This document shows, in pieces, positions 1 to 9,081 of a stretch of DNA of 64,000 bases. Location of the stretch: contig OZ242267.1 of NCBI GenBank assembly GCA_965207335.1, positions 806,001 to 870,000 of the forward strand, written 5' to 3'. The position numbers and the translations under genes are program-made. The DNA comes from G965207335 sp965207335 (GTDB lineage Bacteria; Pseudomonadota; Gammaproteobacteria; PS1; Pseudothioglobaceae). Under the pieces are notes generated by a model. The model did not search any database. It saw nothing but the letters and a program-made list of their open reading frames with translations, and had not been told where the DNA came from. How positions within the stretch are numbered: the stretch's first letter is position 1; each line of letters opens with the position of its first letter.

Positions 1-970
1 TAATATCATAAAACAACCAACACCCATAAAATAATTATCTCACGACAAAAATGTAACTTACAGGCACAATTTCTATATGGGGAGTTTGAGGGGCTGTTGT
101 ACAATAGTTATAGTGTAAAAACTAGTTCTGCCCCTTAATTAAAAAACAAGCAAAACAACTTAACATAAACTAAACAACCTGTAATTGCTGTTGGGGGTTT
201 GGGGATATTCCCCAAAGTAAGCTTTGCTTACTATTAATCGCATTACAACCAACACACTGGTACTCAATTATTCCCACTGTCATTGCGAACACTGCTTTTT
301 AGTGTGTGAGATTGCCACGCCTTTTACAAGTCTCGCAATGACGGTGGGTATAATTCCAATTATTTATTCTTAGTGCTTTTTTTAAATCACACCGCGAATA
401 TCTCACGACAAAAATGTAATTTACAGGCACAATGTATATATGGGGAGTTTGAGGGGCTGTTGTACAATAGTTATAGTGTAAAAACTAGTTCTGCCCCTCA
501 ATTAAAAAACAACCAAAACAACTTAACACAAAATAAACAACCTGTAATTGCTGTTAGGGGTTTGGGGATATTCCCCAAAGTAAGCTTTGCTTACTATTAA
601 TCGCATTACAACCAACACACTGGTACTCAATTATTCCCACTGTCATTGCGAACACTGCTTTTTAGTGTGTGAGATTGCCACGCCTTTTACAAGTCTCGCA
701 ATGACGGTGGGTATAATTCCAATTATTTATTCTTAGTGCTTTTTTTAAATCACACCGCGAATATCTCACGACAAAAATGTAACTTACAGGCACAATTTCT
801 ATATGGGGAGTTTGAGGGGCTGTTGTACAATAATTGTAATGAAAAAACTAGTTCTGCCCCTCAATTAAAAAACAAGCAAAACAACTTCACACAAACTAAA
901 CAACCTGTAATTGCTGTTAGGGGTTTGGGGATATTCCCCAAAGTAAGCTTTGCTTACTATTTTAGGTAAT
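1..970. repeat. Three tandem copies of a 363-bp unit
   Basis: The motif TCTCACGACAAAAATGTAA starts at 38, 401 and 764, giving an exact 363-bp period. Each unit holds a ~230-bp element followed, in the first two copies, by a palindromic GTCATTGCGA repeat and a linker. The element has GGGGATATTCCCC near its end, followed by TAAGCTTTGCTTA. Copies differ by only a few substitutions, so the duplication is recent. Open frames of 75-77 codons inside the units are unlikely to be genes, because they start in the linker, lack ribosome sites and simply follow the repeat. Confidence 0.9.
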
Positions 971-1100
971 TTTTTTAAATTACACCACTTTTATAAGACG
1001 AGATTGCCACGCCTTTTACAAGTCTCGCAATGACGGTGGGTGTTTGTAGAATGAGATTGCCACGCCTTTATCAAGGCTCGCAATGACGGTGCAATAAATT
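970..1100. repeat. REP-like palindromic repeats (two copies)
   Basis: Two consecutive copies of the GAGATTGCCACGCC...CTCGCAATGACGG palindrome lie just downstream of the Bax-like gene. They belong to the dispersed family seen at 279-345, 642-708, 2500-2765, 20535-20580, 23050-23270, 24885-24930, 25330-25370 and 31140-31760. Position after a 3' end is compatible with a transcript-end or mRNA-stability role, but none is shown. Confidence 0.7.
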
Positions 1101-1104
1101 AATG

Positions 1105-1806
1105 TTATATATTCTTGTCTTTTAGGTTGTTATAGTTAATAATTTTTTTAATAGTCTTTATGTATTCATCGCCAATACCAGAATAACTACCCAAACCATC
1201 AGCTAAAGCCAAACCAGTGATTTTATGTTTATTACTTCTTAGATTTGCTCTTATATCTCTTAGTTTTTTATAAACTCTGTGGCTATTTAAGTTGTGCATA
1301 TAACTCATAACACTGTGGGCTACATTTTTATATCGTGCTACCTCGTGTTTTTTGTTTTTTTCACGCTTTTTAGGAACTACACCACAACCTTTACTAAAAC
1401 ACCAGATACCAAAAAAATTATTATATTTTGCAGCAAACCTTGAGCGACCCCAGCTTGACTCAATAGCAGCTTGTGCTAGTGCTAAAGAGGATGGAATAAT
1501 ATCAATATGCATCAGTAAACTTGTAATATTAGGTTTAGTTTTGTATGTTTTTGCCAGTATTTTTAAGTTGTATTTTTGGGCATGTGAAAGCGTTGTTTTT
1601 TGCATTTTTTGTAGTGTATTTCTTAGTTTTAGTATTTTAGTATTTTCTAACTCTATAATAGGCAGTAAATAATTAAAAAATGCTTGCTTTCTAACATTAG
1701 TGTCCTTAATATTAGCAAAATCAATCTGCTGTTTAGCATGTATTGGCACTGAAAATAACACTAAAATAATAAAATATTTTATAGCAACCATGTTGTTTTT
1801 CATCAT
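1105..1806 (-). CDS. Bax-like protein, putative N-acetylglucosaminidase
   Basis: This 233-residue protein has an N-terminal hydrophobic segment (about residues 6-24, ending IHA) that looks like a signal peptide, so it should act in the periplasm on peptidoglycan. Residues ~105-215 resemble the glucosaminidase-type domain of E. coli Bax (COG2992). The stretch AQAAIESSWGRSRFA places the expected catalytic glutamate at residue 116, and NNFFGIWC follows. The family is usually near 270 residues, so this is slightly short. Several in-frame ATGs occur at the start (residues 1, 2 and 6) and no strong ribosome site separates them. The gene stands alone between the repeats at its 3' side and a gene-free stretch at its 5' side. 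Family call firm; enzymatic role inferred. Confidence 0.8.
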   Translation of the reverse strand: MMKNNMVAIKYFIILVLFSVPIHAKQQIDFANIKDTNVRKQAFFNYLLPIIELENTKILKLRNTLQKMQKTTLSHAQKYNLKILAKTYKTKPNITSLLMHIDIIPSSLALAQAAIESSWGRSRFAAKYNNFFGIWCFSKGCGVVPKKREKNKKHEVARYKNVAHSVMSYMHNLNSHRVYKKLRDIRANLRSNKHKITGLALADGLGSYSGIGDEYIKTIKKIINYNNLKDKNI

Positions 1807-2148
1807 TATAAAAAGGTGTTTTTAATATAAGCCATAAAAAGATAGTCAAGCATAGTCATTAAGTATTTAGTTAGGCTTATTATAACAATAATTAATAAGT
1901 TATATTCTAGTTAATTATTTCTAAAAAAGTTAAACCTCTCTATCAGAAAATAGCAAGGTAAAAAAATAATCATTTTAATCATTCTAATTGTTTTTACTAT
2001 GTTTTATAATTTAATCGTACTTTAACCCTAATTATTTCTTGATTTAATGAGAATAATTATTATTGTATTTTGTAGTTACACCATTTATGTAACTATTTGT
2101 ATTATAGAAAAGTATGGCTTAGTTTTTCTTAGCATACTATTATTTTGA
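1807..2148. other. AT-rich intergenic stretch, no gene seen
   Basis: These 342 bases are very AT-rich and hold no convincing reading frame, RNA gene or repeat copy. They must contain the promoter of the Bax-like gene and the 3' end of the next leftward gene, but no promoter stands out from the AT background. Confidence 0.5.
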
Positions 2149-2379
2149 TTAAACAATAAAAAATAACTTAACAAAAGCTAAACTAATACCAGCAACCGCA
2201 ACCATTGCTAGTATTAAGCGATTAAACAACTCCGCAGAAGTGGCGGAAAGTTTAGCATCTAAATACTCTCTGGTGATAAGTTCTTTATTTTTATCATCAA
2301 TAACCCTTGCAATTGCCTCAGCCTGTTCTTGTTTTAAACCTGTTGCAATTAATTCTTTTGATATTGTTAGTGTGTCCAT
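2149..2379 (-). CDS. Small DUF1640-like coiled-coil membrane protein
   Basis: A 76-residue protein with an N-terminal helix containing the pattern TGLKQEQAEAIARVI, a short coiled-coil-prone stretch, and one C-terminal membrane segment (about residues 52-74). This order (QAEA helix, coiled coil, terminal transmembrane helix) is typical of small bacterial DUF1640/CCDC90-like proteins, many of which lie near mobile DNA. No function is established. It is flanked by AT-rich DNA on one side and the dispersed repeats on the other, with no operon partner. Confidence 0.55.
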   Translation of the reverse strand: MDTLTISKELIATGLKQEQAEAIARVIDDKNKELITREYLDAKLSATSAELFNRLILAMVAVAGISLAFVKLFFIV

Positions 2380-2888
2380 AATGGCATTATATCATTTTTA
2401 ATAAGCGAACTTATATAAAACAAAAAATAAAAGTAAGTTAATACTTAGTATGTTAGCTATGAGTTTTAGGGACATAATACTTAATTACACCGCATGTGTA
2501 GGATAAGATTGCCACGACTTTATTAAGTCTCGCAATGACGGTTGGCGTAATTCCAATTTGTTATTCTGGGTACTTTTTTTATATATCGTCATTGTAAGCA
2601 CTGCTTTTTTAGTGTGTGGCAACATACTGGTACTCAATTATTCCAACCGTCATTGCGAACACTGCTTTTTAGTGTGTGGCAATCTCACGCAAAATATTGG
2701 TACTAATTACACCGCATTTGCAAGACGAGATTGCCACGACTTTTACAAAGTCTCGCAATGACGATGGGTATAATTCCAATTCTTAATTCTTAGTACTTTT
2801 TTTAAATCACACCGCTAATATCTCACAACAAAAATATAACTTACAAACACAATGTCTATATGGGGAGTTTGAGGGGCTGTTGTACGGT
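2380..2888. repeat. Cluster of dispersed palindromes and start of a 230-bp element
   Basis: After the segment TGAGTTTTAGGGACATAATA (repeated at 31099 next to the integron) come several GTCATTGCGA/GCAATCTC palindromes. The 5' part of a diverged copy of the 230-bp element then starts near 2805. No gene is supported; the 67-codon frame across 2558-2761 simply translates the palindromes. Confidence 0.7.
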
Positions 2889-2889
2889 G

Positions 2890-2998
2890 AGAGACCTTTG
2901 CACAAACATGAATAATCATCAGAACCCCGCTTTTCACTCACTGACATTAAGCAAAAATCAGAGCTCTGTTAATCATCCTTATTTATGCAAAGATCTCT
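2890..2998. mobile_element. MITE, short form, inserted in the 230-bp element
   Basis: A 109-bp element with ends AGAGACCTTTGCACAAA and TTATGCAAAGATCTCT, near-perfect inverted repeats. It carries no gene. It interrupts a copy of the 230-bp element: the part before it (to GGGGCTGTTGTACGG) and the part after it (AAAACAAGCAAAACAACTT) are continuous in the uninterrupted copies, although about 35 bp of the host element is missing. No clear target duplication is seen for this copy. Confidence 0.8.
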
Positions 2999-3111
2999 AA
3001 TAAAAAAACAAGCAAAACAACTTAATACAAAATAAACAACTTGTAATTGTTGTTAGGGGTTTGGGGATATTCCTCAAAGTAAGCTTTGCTTACTATTGGT
3101 TGCTACACCTT

Positions 3112-3927
3112 TTACAAATCCTCGCCCATTAAAATATTGCTAGCTATCTTAGAGTAATCTAAGGTTTTATTTGCTGATTTTGGCAATAATACTATTACTG
3201 TAGAACCCATATTAAAACGCCCTAATTCCTCGCCTTTTTTGAGGGTAATGTTATTATTTTGATAATTAAAGGTTTTAATTTTTTTGCCATAAGGTGGGGT
3301 TATTCTACCCTGCCATGCCACCTCCATAGAGCCTACAAATATAGCACCTACTAAGATAATTGCTACCTCGCCAATATCGCTTTTAAAATAACATATAAGT
3401 CTTTCATTTCTGGCAAGTAAGGCTGGAATATTATTAATACTGGTTTCATTGACAGAAAATAAATTACCCGGAACATATACCATAGACAATAATTTAGCAT
3501 CAATAGGTATATGCACTCGGTGATAGTCTTTAGGCGATAAATACAAAGTATAAAAATTACCGCCTATAAAATACTGGGCCTTGTCTGTTGTTGTTAATAA
3601 TTGTTTTACGCTATAAGTTTTATTTTTAGCCGCGATAATATTACCATTTGTAATAATGCCTAACTGTGATAGCGTACCATCTGCTGGAGATACTAAATTA
3701 CTTTTACCTATAGGACGGACATTATTTTTTAGCTCTCTTGTGAAAAAGCCATTAAAGCTAACATAATTAGTTATATTTTCTAGTTTTGCCTCTGATAAAT
3801 TTACTTTATATTTAGCAATAAATTTATTAATTAAGAAATTTTTAAGCCAAACTATCTCTAATCTAGCAAAGTAAAACATTATGTTAGAAAGTAGATGCTT
3901 TGGAGTAATATATTGCCAAAATACCAT
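3112..3927 (-). CDS. psd: Phosphatidylserine decarboxylase proenzyme
   Basis: Makes phosphatidylethanolamine from phosphatidylserine at the inner membrane. The protein (271 residues from the chosen start) carries the self-cleavage motif as MGST near residue 242 in place of the usual LGST; the serine becomes the pyruvoyl group of the alpha subunit. The conserved histidine region is DYHRVHIP. The ATG at 3927 overlaps the proS stop by one base (TAATG), which argues for this start over a GTG four codons earlier and for translational coupling with proS. It is shorter than E. coli Psd (322), mainly at the N-terminus. Pairing with proS is not the usual arrangement, in which psd goes with mscM or pssA. 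Confidence 0.93.
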   Translation of the reverse strand: MVFWQYITPKHLLSNIMFYFARLEIVWLKNFLINKFIAKYKVNLSEAKLENITNYVSFNGFFTRELKNNVRPIGKSNLVSPADGTLSQLGIITNGNIIAAKNKTYSVKQLLTTTDKAQYFIGGNFYTLYLSPKDYHRVHIPIDAKLLSMVYVPGNLFSVNETSINNIPALLARNERLICYFKSDIGEVAIILVGAIFVGSMEVAWQGRITPPYGKKIKTFNYQNNNITLKKGEELGRFNMGSTVIVLLPKSANKTLDYSKIASNILMGEDL

Positions 3928-5636
3928 TAGGAATTGCACTTAGTTATTATAAAATCTAGGGCATCATTTGTTGTAACAATGATTTTATCGCTATCTTTGC
4001 GGTATTTATATTCTATGCTGTTATTATCTATTAAACTATCGCTAATAACTATTCTATGCGGGATACCTAATAACTCAGATTTGGCAAACATAATTCCTGC
4101 TCTTTCTTTGCTATCGTATAAAACTACATTGATATTTTTATCTAGTAATAATTGATATAATTCATTACTATAATTAGCAACTCTATGCGATTTATGGTAA
4201 TTAATTGGTACAATTATTAGTGCAAAAGGAGCAACAGACTCTGGAAAAATAATACCATTATCATCATAATTTTGCTCAATAATAGCACCAATTAATCTGC
4301 TAACACCAATGCCATAACAACCCATAATCAAAGGCTTAGATTTGCTGTTAGTATCTATAATATTAGCTGACAATATTTTTGTATATCTATCACCTAACTG
4401 GAAAATATGCCCAACTTCTATACCTCGTTTAATTACTAAACTACCTTTACCATCTGGGCTATCATCGCCTTGTCTGGCATTACGCAAATCAAAGTTTGTA
4501 AAACCTTTTATAATATCTCTTTGCCAATTAACACCTAAGTAATGCTTGTCGTCAATATTAGCACCACAAACAAAATCACTCATACAGTAGGCACGATAAT
4601 CCACTAAAATAGGAATATCAAGTCCAACAACACCAATAGAGCCAATAGAACAATTTAACGCTTTTTGTATTGTCTTTTCATTAGCCATTTGTATAGGATG
4701 TGCTAGTATGTCTAATCTATTAAGTTTTGCCTCATTTAAACTATCATCTCCTCTTAATACTACAGCAAATAAAGCATTATTTGCATCTTCTATAATCAAA
4801 GTTTTAACAGTTTTTTTAATATCAATTTGCAAAAATTTTACAATATCAGCAATGGTTTTAGCATTTGGAGTATCTATTAGAGATAATTCTTGTGTTGGTT
4901 GTTTTGCTTGTTGCAAGGGTTTAAATGCTACTGCATCAATATTAGCTGCAAAATCAGAGCTATCAGAAAATGCTATTTCGTCCTCACCAGAGTCTGCTAA
5001 AACATGAAACTCACAAGAAACACTACCACCTATAGCACCAGAATCAGCTAATACTGGCTTATAGTTTAAGCCCAATTTGGTAAAAATATTACCATAAGTA
5101 TCGTGCATTACTTGGTAGGTTTTTTGTAGGCATTCTAAATCTAAATGAAAGGAATAAGCATCTTTCATAATAAATTCTCTGGCACGCATAACCCCAAATC
5201 TAGGTCTAATTTCATCTCTAAATTTAGTTTGTATTTGATATAAATTAATTGGTAATTGCTTATAACTATTAATATATTGACTTGCTATTACAGTAACAAC
5301 TTCTTCGTGAGTAGGCCCTAAACAAAACTCTCTATTATGCCTATCATTAAACTTAATTAATTCAGGTCCATACTTATCAAAACGAGCAGTTTTGTGCCAT
5401 AATTCTGCTGGCTGGGCAATAGGCATAAGTATCTCTTGAGCACCTGATTTATTCATTTCTTTACGAATAATATTCTCAATATTACGAATAACCATAAGCC
5501 CTAATGGCAAGTAACTATATAGCCCTGATGCTAATTTAGATATTAGTCCAGCACGAAGCATTAACTTATGCGATATAATACTAGCATCATTTGGTACTTC
5601 TTTTTGTGTTGGTATTAATAATTGACTAATCTTCAC
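3927..5636 (-). CDS. proS: Prolyl-tRNA synthetase
   Basis: Class II synthetase that charges tRNA-Pro in the cytoplasm; 569 residues, the normal length for the bacterial ProS type. Motif 2 is visible as TKFRDEIRPRFG around residue 137 and motif 3 as GCYGIGVSRLIGAI. Between them, roughly residues 225-380, lies the YbaK-like insertion that deacylates mischarged Ala-tRNA-Pro. The C-terminal anticodon-binding domain follows. It starts at ATGAAGATTAG and ends overlapping psd by one base, so the two are probably one transcript. The region upstream of the start holds a 57-bp tandem duplication that may also contain its promoter. Confidence 0.96.
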   Translation of the reverse strand: MKISQLLIPTQKEVPNDASIISHKLMLRAGLISKLASGLYSYLPLGLMVIRNIENIIRKEMNKSGAQEILMPIAQPAELWHKTARFDKYGPELIKFNDRHNREFCLGPTHEEVVTVIASQYINSYKQLPINLYQIQTKFRDEIRPRFGVMRAREFIMKDAYSFHLDLECLQKTYQVMHDTYGNIFTKLGLNYKPVLADSGAIGGSVSCEFHVLADSGEDEIAFSDSSDFAANIDAVAFKPLQQAKQPTQELSLIDTPNAKTIADIVKFLQIDIKKTVKTLIIEDANNALFAVVLRGDDSLNEAKLNRLDILAHPIQMANEKTIQKALNCSIGSIGVVGLDIPILVDYRAYCMSDFVCGANIDDKHYLGVNWQRDIIKGFTNFDLRNARQGDDSPDGKGSLVIKRGIEVGHIFQLGDRYTKILSANIIDTNSKSKPLIMGCYGIGVSRLIGAIIEQNYDDNGIIFPESVAPFALIIVPINYHKSHRVANYSNELYQLLLDKNINVVLYDSKERAGIMFAKSELLGIPHRIVISDSLIDNNSIEYKYRKDSDKIIVTTNDALDFIITKCNS

Positions 5637-5649
5637 TTTTAATATTTAA

Positions 5650-5772
5650 GTTAATAATTTGACTAATTTTACCGTAAAATACATACCTTAATTGATACTA
5701 AACATAGTTAATAATTTGACTAATTTTACCGTAAAATACATACCTTAATTGATACTAAACATAGTTAATAAT
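5650..5772. repeat. 57-bp tandem duplication between two divergent genes
   Basis: GTTAATAATTTGACTAATTT starts at 5650 and again at 5707, with a truncated third copy at 5764: two full 57-bp units plus about nine bases. The unit lies between the divergent proS and the coiled-coil gene. Each unit holds TTGACT about 17-18 bases before TACATA/CATACC-like AT-rich sequence, so the duplication may double a promoter or operator. The two copies look identical, so it is young. Confidence 0.85.
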
Positions 5773-5794
5773 GCAATTTTATAACTAATAATTT

Positions 5795-8125
5795 ATGTTG
5801 ACTAATATAAAAAAGATTTTTATATGTATAGCTATACTTTCTGGTATGAATTTATTTGCTATAAATGATACAGAGATATTAACTAAGCAATTATCAATAG
5901 CCGATAAAAAACTAGCTAGGCAACAAAAAATAGCCGAAGACTATAATATAAATATTAACTTAGTTAGACAGCAAAATATAGAAAATCTAGCAATATTTAA
6001 TGCAAAAGAAAATAAATTACTAGAAGAAATTACTAAAAATGAAGATGCAATAACAGAATTAAAAAATAAAATTACTCAACTAAATATCGAACAAACAAAT
6101 TATAAAAAGCAAACAAGTAACTATAAAACTAAACTAGAAAAAATTGAATTACAGCTGTACGACGCTAATAAATCTATTGCACAAATAGCCACTTTACAAA
6201 ATAAAATATCTTATCAAAGCGAATACATATGGCAAATATTTAATAATAAAAATAAAATTGATAGCAAAATTTTAAATAAATTAAATGTCAATAAAACAAA
6301 CTCTGTGCTAGTTGATGATAAAAATAATTTACAAATATCTGATTTAAAAGCTATTAGAAAATACCTAGCAAATAATGATGAATTATTAATAAATAATATA
6401 AATAACACCATCAAAAAATTACAACTAGCTCAAAATAACATAAGCAATCAAAACAAACAAATAAAAACTCTGATTAAAGAAAACAATAATTTTATAATAA
6501 ATAGCCAAAATAAATTAGCTGACAACAAAAAACTAGCACAAGACTTAATAACAGCAAATAAAGTAATACAAAATAGCAAATCAAAACTTCAACAAGAAAT
6601 ACAAAAATCAAATAATACAACAATAGAATTACAAACAATAACAACAAATAAACAGCAATTAGCACTAAAAATTGAAGGGTTAAATGCTAGGATATTAAAA
6701 TTAAAATCCAACATACAAGATAGTAGTAAAAAACTACAACTAGCTCAAAATAACATAAGCAATCAAAACAAACAAATAAAAACTCTGATTAAAGAAAACA
6801 ATAATTTTATAATAAATAGCCAAAATAAATTAGCTGACAACAAAAAACTAGCACAAGACTTAATAACAGCAAATAAAGTAATACAAAATAGCAAATCAAA
6901 ACTTCAACAAGAAATACAAAAATCAAATAATACAACAATAGAATTACAAACAATAACAACAAATAAACAGCAATTAGCACTAAAAATTGAAGGGTTAAAT
7001 GCTAGGATATTAAAATTAAAATCCAACATACAAGATAGTAGTAAAAAACTACAACTAGCTCAAAATAACATAAGTAATAAAAACAAACAAATAAAAACTC
7101 TGATTAAAGAAAACAATAATTTTATAATAAATAGCCAAAATAAATTAGCTGACAACAAAAAACTAGCACAAGACTTAATAACAGCAAATAAAGTAATACA
7201 AAATAGCAAATCAAAACTTCAACAAGAAATACAAAAATCAAATAATACAACAATAGAATTACAAACAATAACAACAAATAAACAGCAATTAGCTCAAAAT
7301 AACATAAGCAATCAAAACAAACAAATAAAAACTCTGATTAAAGAAAACAATAATTTTATAATAAATAGCCAAAATAAATTAGCTGACAACAAAAAACTAG
7401 CACAAGACTTAATAACAGCAAATAAAGTAATACAAAATAGCAAATCAAAACTTCAACAAGAAATACAAAAATCAAATAATACAACAATAGAATTACAAAC
7501 AATAACAACAAATAAACAGCAATTAGCATTAAAAATTGAAGGGTTAAATGCTAGGATATTAAAGTTAGAATCTACCATAAATAACAATAATAAAAATATA
7601 TTATCTAGTAAACAAACCAACAATAAATTACGCTTACAACTCCAACAACTACAAAATAAACTAACTGATAATTCTCAAACATTAGATACATATACACAAA
7701 AAATATCAACCATATCTAACAAATTACAACTATCTAAAAATAATATTATATATGGCAAAAATCAATTACAAAGAATCAAAAATAAACTATTAATAACCCA
7801 AAATAAATTTACTAAAATTGATAAAGAACTAGCTCAAAATACTAAATTATCACAACAAAAAATAACAGAAATTAATACTTTAATAAAACAAAAACAAAAT
7901 ATAAATGATAAATACAATGAATTATTAAATACAAGTCAAATAACAAACAATAAGTTAGCCCAAATGATAAATAACAATAATAATATGCAATTACAAATTG
8001 ATTATATCAATCATAAAATAACTACTGGCCAATTAAAACTATCTTTAAAATATAAAAATAAAATAAACCAATTAAATAGAACTATTGATAAATTATTAAA
8101 CAAGGTAAATAGCTTAGAAAAATAA
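5795..8125 (+). CDS. Secreted coiled-coil protein with near-identical internal repeats
   Basis: A 776-residue protein beginning with a signal peptide (about residues 1-24, ending NLFA) followed almost entirely by heptad-rich helical sequence, high in Asn, Lys and Gln. Four repeats start near residues 207-211: three of 105 residues (315 bp) and a fourth reached after a copy shortened by 27 codons (spacing 234 bp). The copies are almost identical in DNA, with only a few changes such as NKNKQ for NQNKQ. The remaining N- and C-terminal parts are unique coiled coil. No LytM, porin or enzyme domain is seen, so it is not a complete EnvC. A structural or surface-spacer role is possible but unproven. 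Confidence 0.75.
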   Translation: MLTNIKKIFICIAILSGMNLFAINDTEILTKQLSIADKKLARQQKIAEDYNININLVRQQNIENLAIFNAKENKLLEEITKNEDAITELKNKITQLNIEQTNYKKQTSNYKTKLEKIELQLYDANKSIAQIATLQNKISYQSEYIWQIFNNKNKIDSKILNKLNVNKTNSVLVDDKNNLQISDLKAIRKYLANNDELLINNINNTIKKLQLAQNNISNQNKQIKTLIKENNNFIINSQNKLADNKKLAQDLITANKVIQNSKSKLQQEIQKSNNTTIELQTITTNKQQLALKIEGLNARILKLKSNIQDSSKKLQLAQNNISNQNKQIKTLIKENNNFIINSQNKLADNKKLAQDLITANKVIQNSKSKLQQEIQKSNNTTIELQTITTNKQQLALKIEGLNARILKLKSNIQDSSKKLQLAQNNISNKNKQIKTLIKENNNFIINSQNKLADNKKLAQDLITANKVIQNSKSKLQQEIQKSNNTTIELQTITTNKQQLAQNNISNQNKQIKTLIKENNNFIINSQNKLADNKKLAQDLITANKVIQNSKSKLQQEIQKSNNTTIELQTITTNKQQLALKIEGLNARILKLESTINNNNKNILSSKQTNNKLRLQLQQLQNKLTDNSQTLDTYTQKISTISNKLQLSKNNIIYGKNQLQRIKNKLLITQNKFTKIDKELAQNTKLSQQKITEINTLIKQKQNINDKYNELLNTSQITNNKLAQMINNNNNMQLQIDYINHKITTGQLKLSLKYKNKINQLNRTIDKLLNKVNSLEK
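6425..7570 (+). repeat. In-gene tandem repeats, 315-bp period
   Basis: The junction motif CTAGCTCAAAATAACATAAG occurs at 6425, 6740 and 7055 (period 315 bp) and as TTAGCTCAAAATAAC at 7289 (234 bp later). The shorter step is an in-frame 81-bp deletion, so the frame is kept. Near identity of DNA, including silent positions, points to recent unequal recombination and likely length variation between strains. Confidence 0.9.
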
Positions 8126-8167
8126 GGCTATAAAACTAAATCTTATACTAGAATTGTTGAGTTAATA

Positions 8168-8276
8168 TGAGACCTTTGCATAAATAGGGATGATTAACAG
8201 AGCTCTGATTTTTGCTTAATGTCAGTGAGTGGAAAGCTGGGTTCTGATGATTATTCATGTTTATGCAAAGGTCTCA
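8168..8276. mobile_element. MITE, short form, overlapping the 3' end of rdgB
   Basis: A 109-bp element TGAGACCTTTGCATAAA...TTTATGCAAAGGTCTCA with matching ends and a possible 3-bp duplication ATA on both sides. Its right end forms the last codons and stop of rdgB. No internal gene. Confidence 0.88.
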
Positions 8277-8862
8277 ATATATTAAATAATTTATTAAGTG
8301 CAATAGCCCTGTGTGAAATGGTATTTTTGTAATCAATACTCATCTGGGCTGAGGTAATTGAATAATTATCAGGGTAAAATATAGGGTCGTAACCAAAACC
8401 ATTATCGCCATAACACTTATCAGCAATACTGCCATGCCATTTACCCTGTGCAATAATAGGTGTAGGACTATCGCTAGATAATACCATAACAATAGCACAA
8501 TAAAAATAGGCACTTCTATCTTTGCCTTTTGCCTTTTGCATATTAGTTAATAGTTTTTTTATATTGTCGCTTGAATTGCTCTTATCTCCTGCATAACGAG
8601 CAGAATAAATTCCCGGTGCACCACCCAAATAATCTACCACTAAGCCACTATCATCAGCAATAGCTGGCATATTTGCTTGTTTACTAGCACCTCTTGCTTT
8701 TAAAATAGCATTTTCTATAAAGCTAAGCCCTGTCTCATTGGTATCAACTACATTTAATTCTTGTTGTGGTATTAGGTTAAATTTATTATTATTTAACTTT
8801 TGAAAATCCTTTATCTTGCCTTTATTACTGGTGGCTAAAACAATACTTTGTAATTTAGTCAT
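8251..8862 (-). CDS. rdgB: XTP/dITP pyrophosphatase (RdgB/HAM1)
   Basis: Hydrolyses non-canonical purine triphosphates (dITP, XTP) to monophosphates, keeping them out of DNA. The HAM1 hallmarks are visible: VLATSNKGKIKDF at the start, SFIENAILKARGAS, ADDSGLVVDYLGGAPGIYSARYAG, and GYDPIF plus SHRAIAL near the end. I start it at the ATG at 8862 because the 11 codons before it are read from a MITE end. The C-terminal eight residues (LRPLHKHE) are also MITE sequence: the element inserted at the end of the gene and provides the stop. The core domain is intact (about 195 residues, family near 197), so the enzyme is probably active. Confidence 0.92.
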   Translation of the reverse strand: MTKLQSIVLATSNKGKIKDFQKLNNNKFNLIPQQELNVVDTNETGLSFIENAILKARGASKQANMPAIADDSGLVVDYLGGAPGIYSARYAGDKSNSSDNIKKLLTNMQKAKGKDRSAYFYCAIVMVLSSDSPTPIIAQGKWHGSIADKCYGDNGFGYDPIFYPDNYSITSAQMSIDYKNTISHRAIALNKLFNILRPLHKHE

Positions 8863-8875
8863 TATGTTATTATGT

Positions 8876-9041
8876 TGAGACCTTTGCACAAACATGAATA
8901 ATCATCAGAACTCCGCTTTTTACTCACTTGATAATTTTTATCAAACCAGCTTTAGAACAACTAGGGCAGGCTTAATAGAAAATCATCAATTAAGCAAAAA
9001 TCAGAATTCTGCTAATCATCCCTATTTATGCAAAGGTCTCA
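8876..9041. mobile_element. MITE, long form, between rdgB and rpiA
   Basis: A 166-bp element with TGAGACCTTTGCACAAA at one end and its complement at the other, flanked by TGT on both sides (3-bp target duplication). It has the extra ~57-bp core (TTGATAATTTTTATCAAACC...) that the short form lacks. It sits just upstream of both the leftward rdgB and the rightward rpiA, so it separates or supplies their promoters. Confidence 0.9.
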
Positions 9042-9081
9042 TGTTATAATTTGTCAGTTAAATACTATATAGAATTTTACT

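Noticed and set aside
373..969. Two similar 75-77 codon frames (MLFLNHTANISRQKCNLQAQ...) suggesting a small gene family
   Set aside because: They follow the 363-bp tandem repeat exactly, have no ribosome site, and frames break in other copies (20625, 31225). They are translated repeat DNA.
1..970. Possible CRISPR array
   Set aside because: The repeat unit is 363 bp in direct tandem with no short repeats and unique spacers; no cas genes are in the window.
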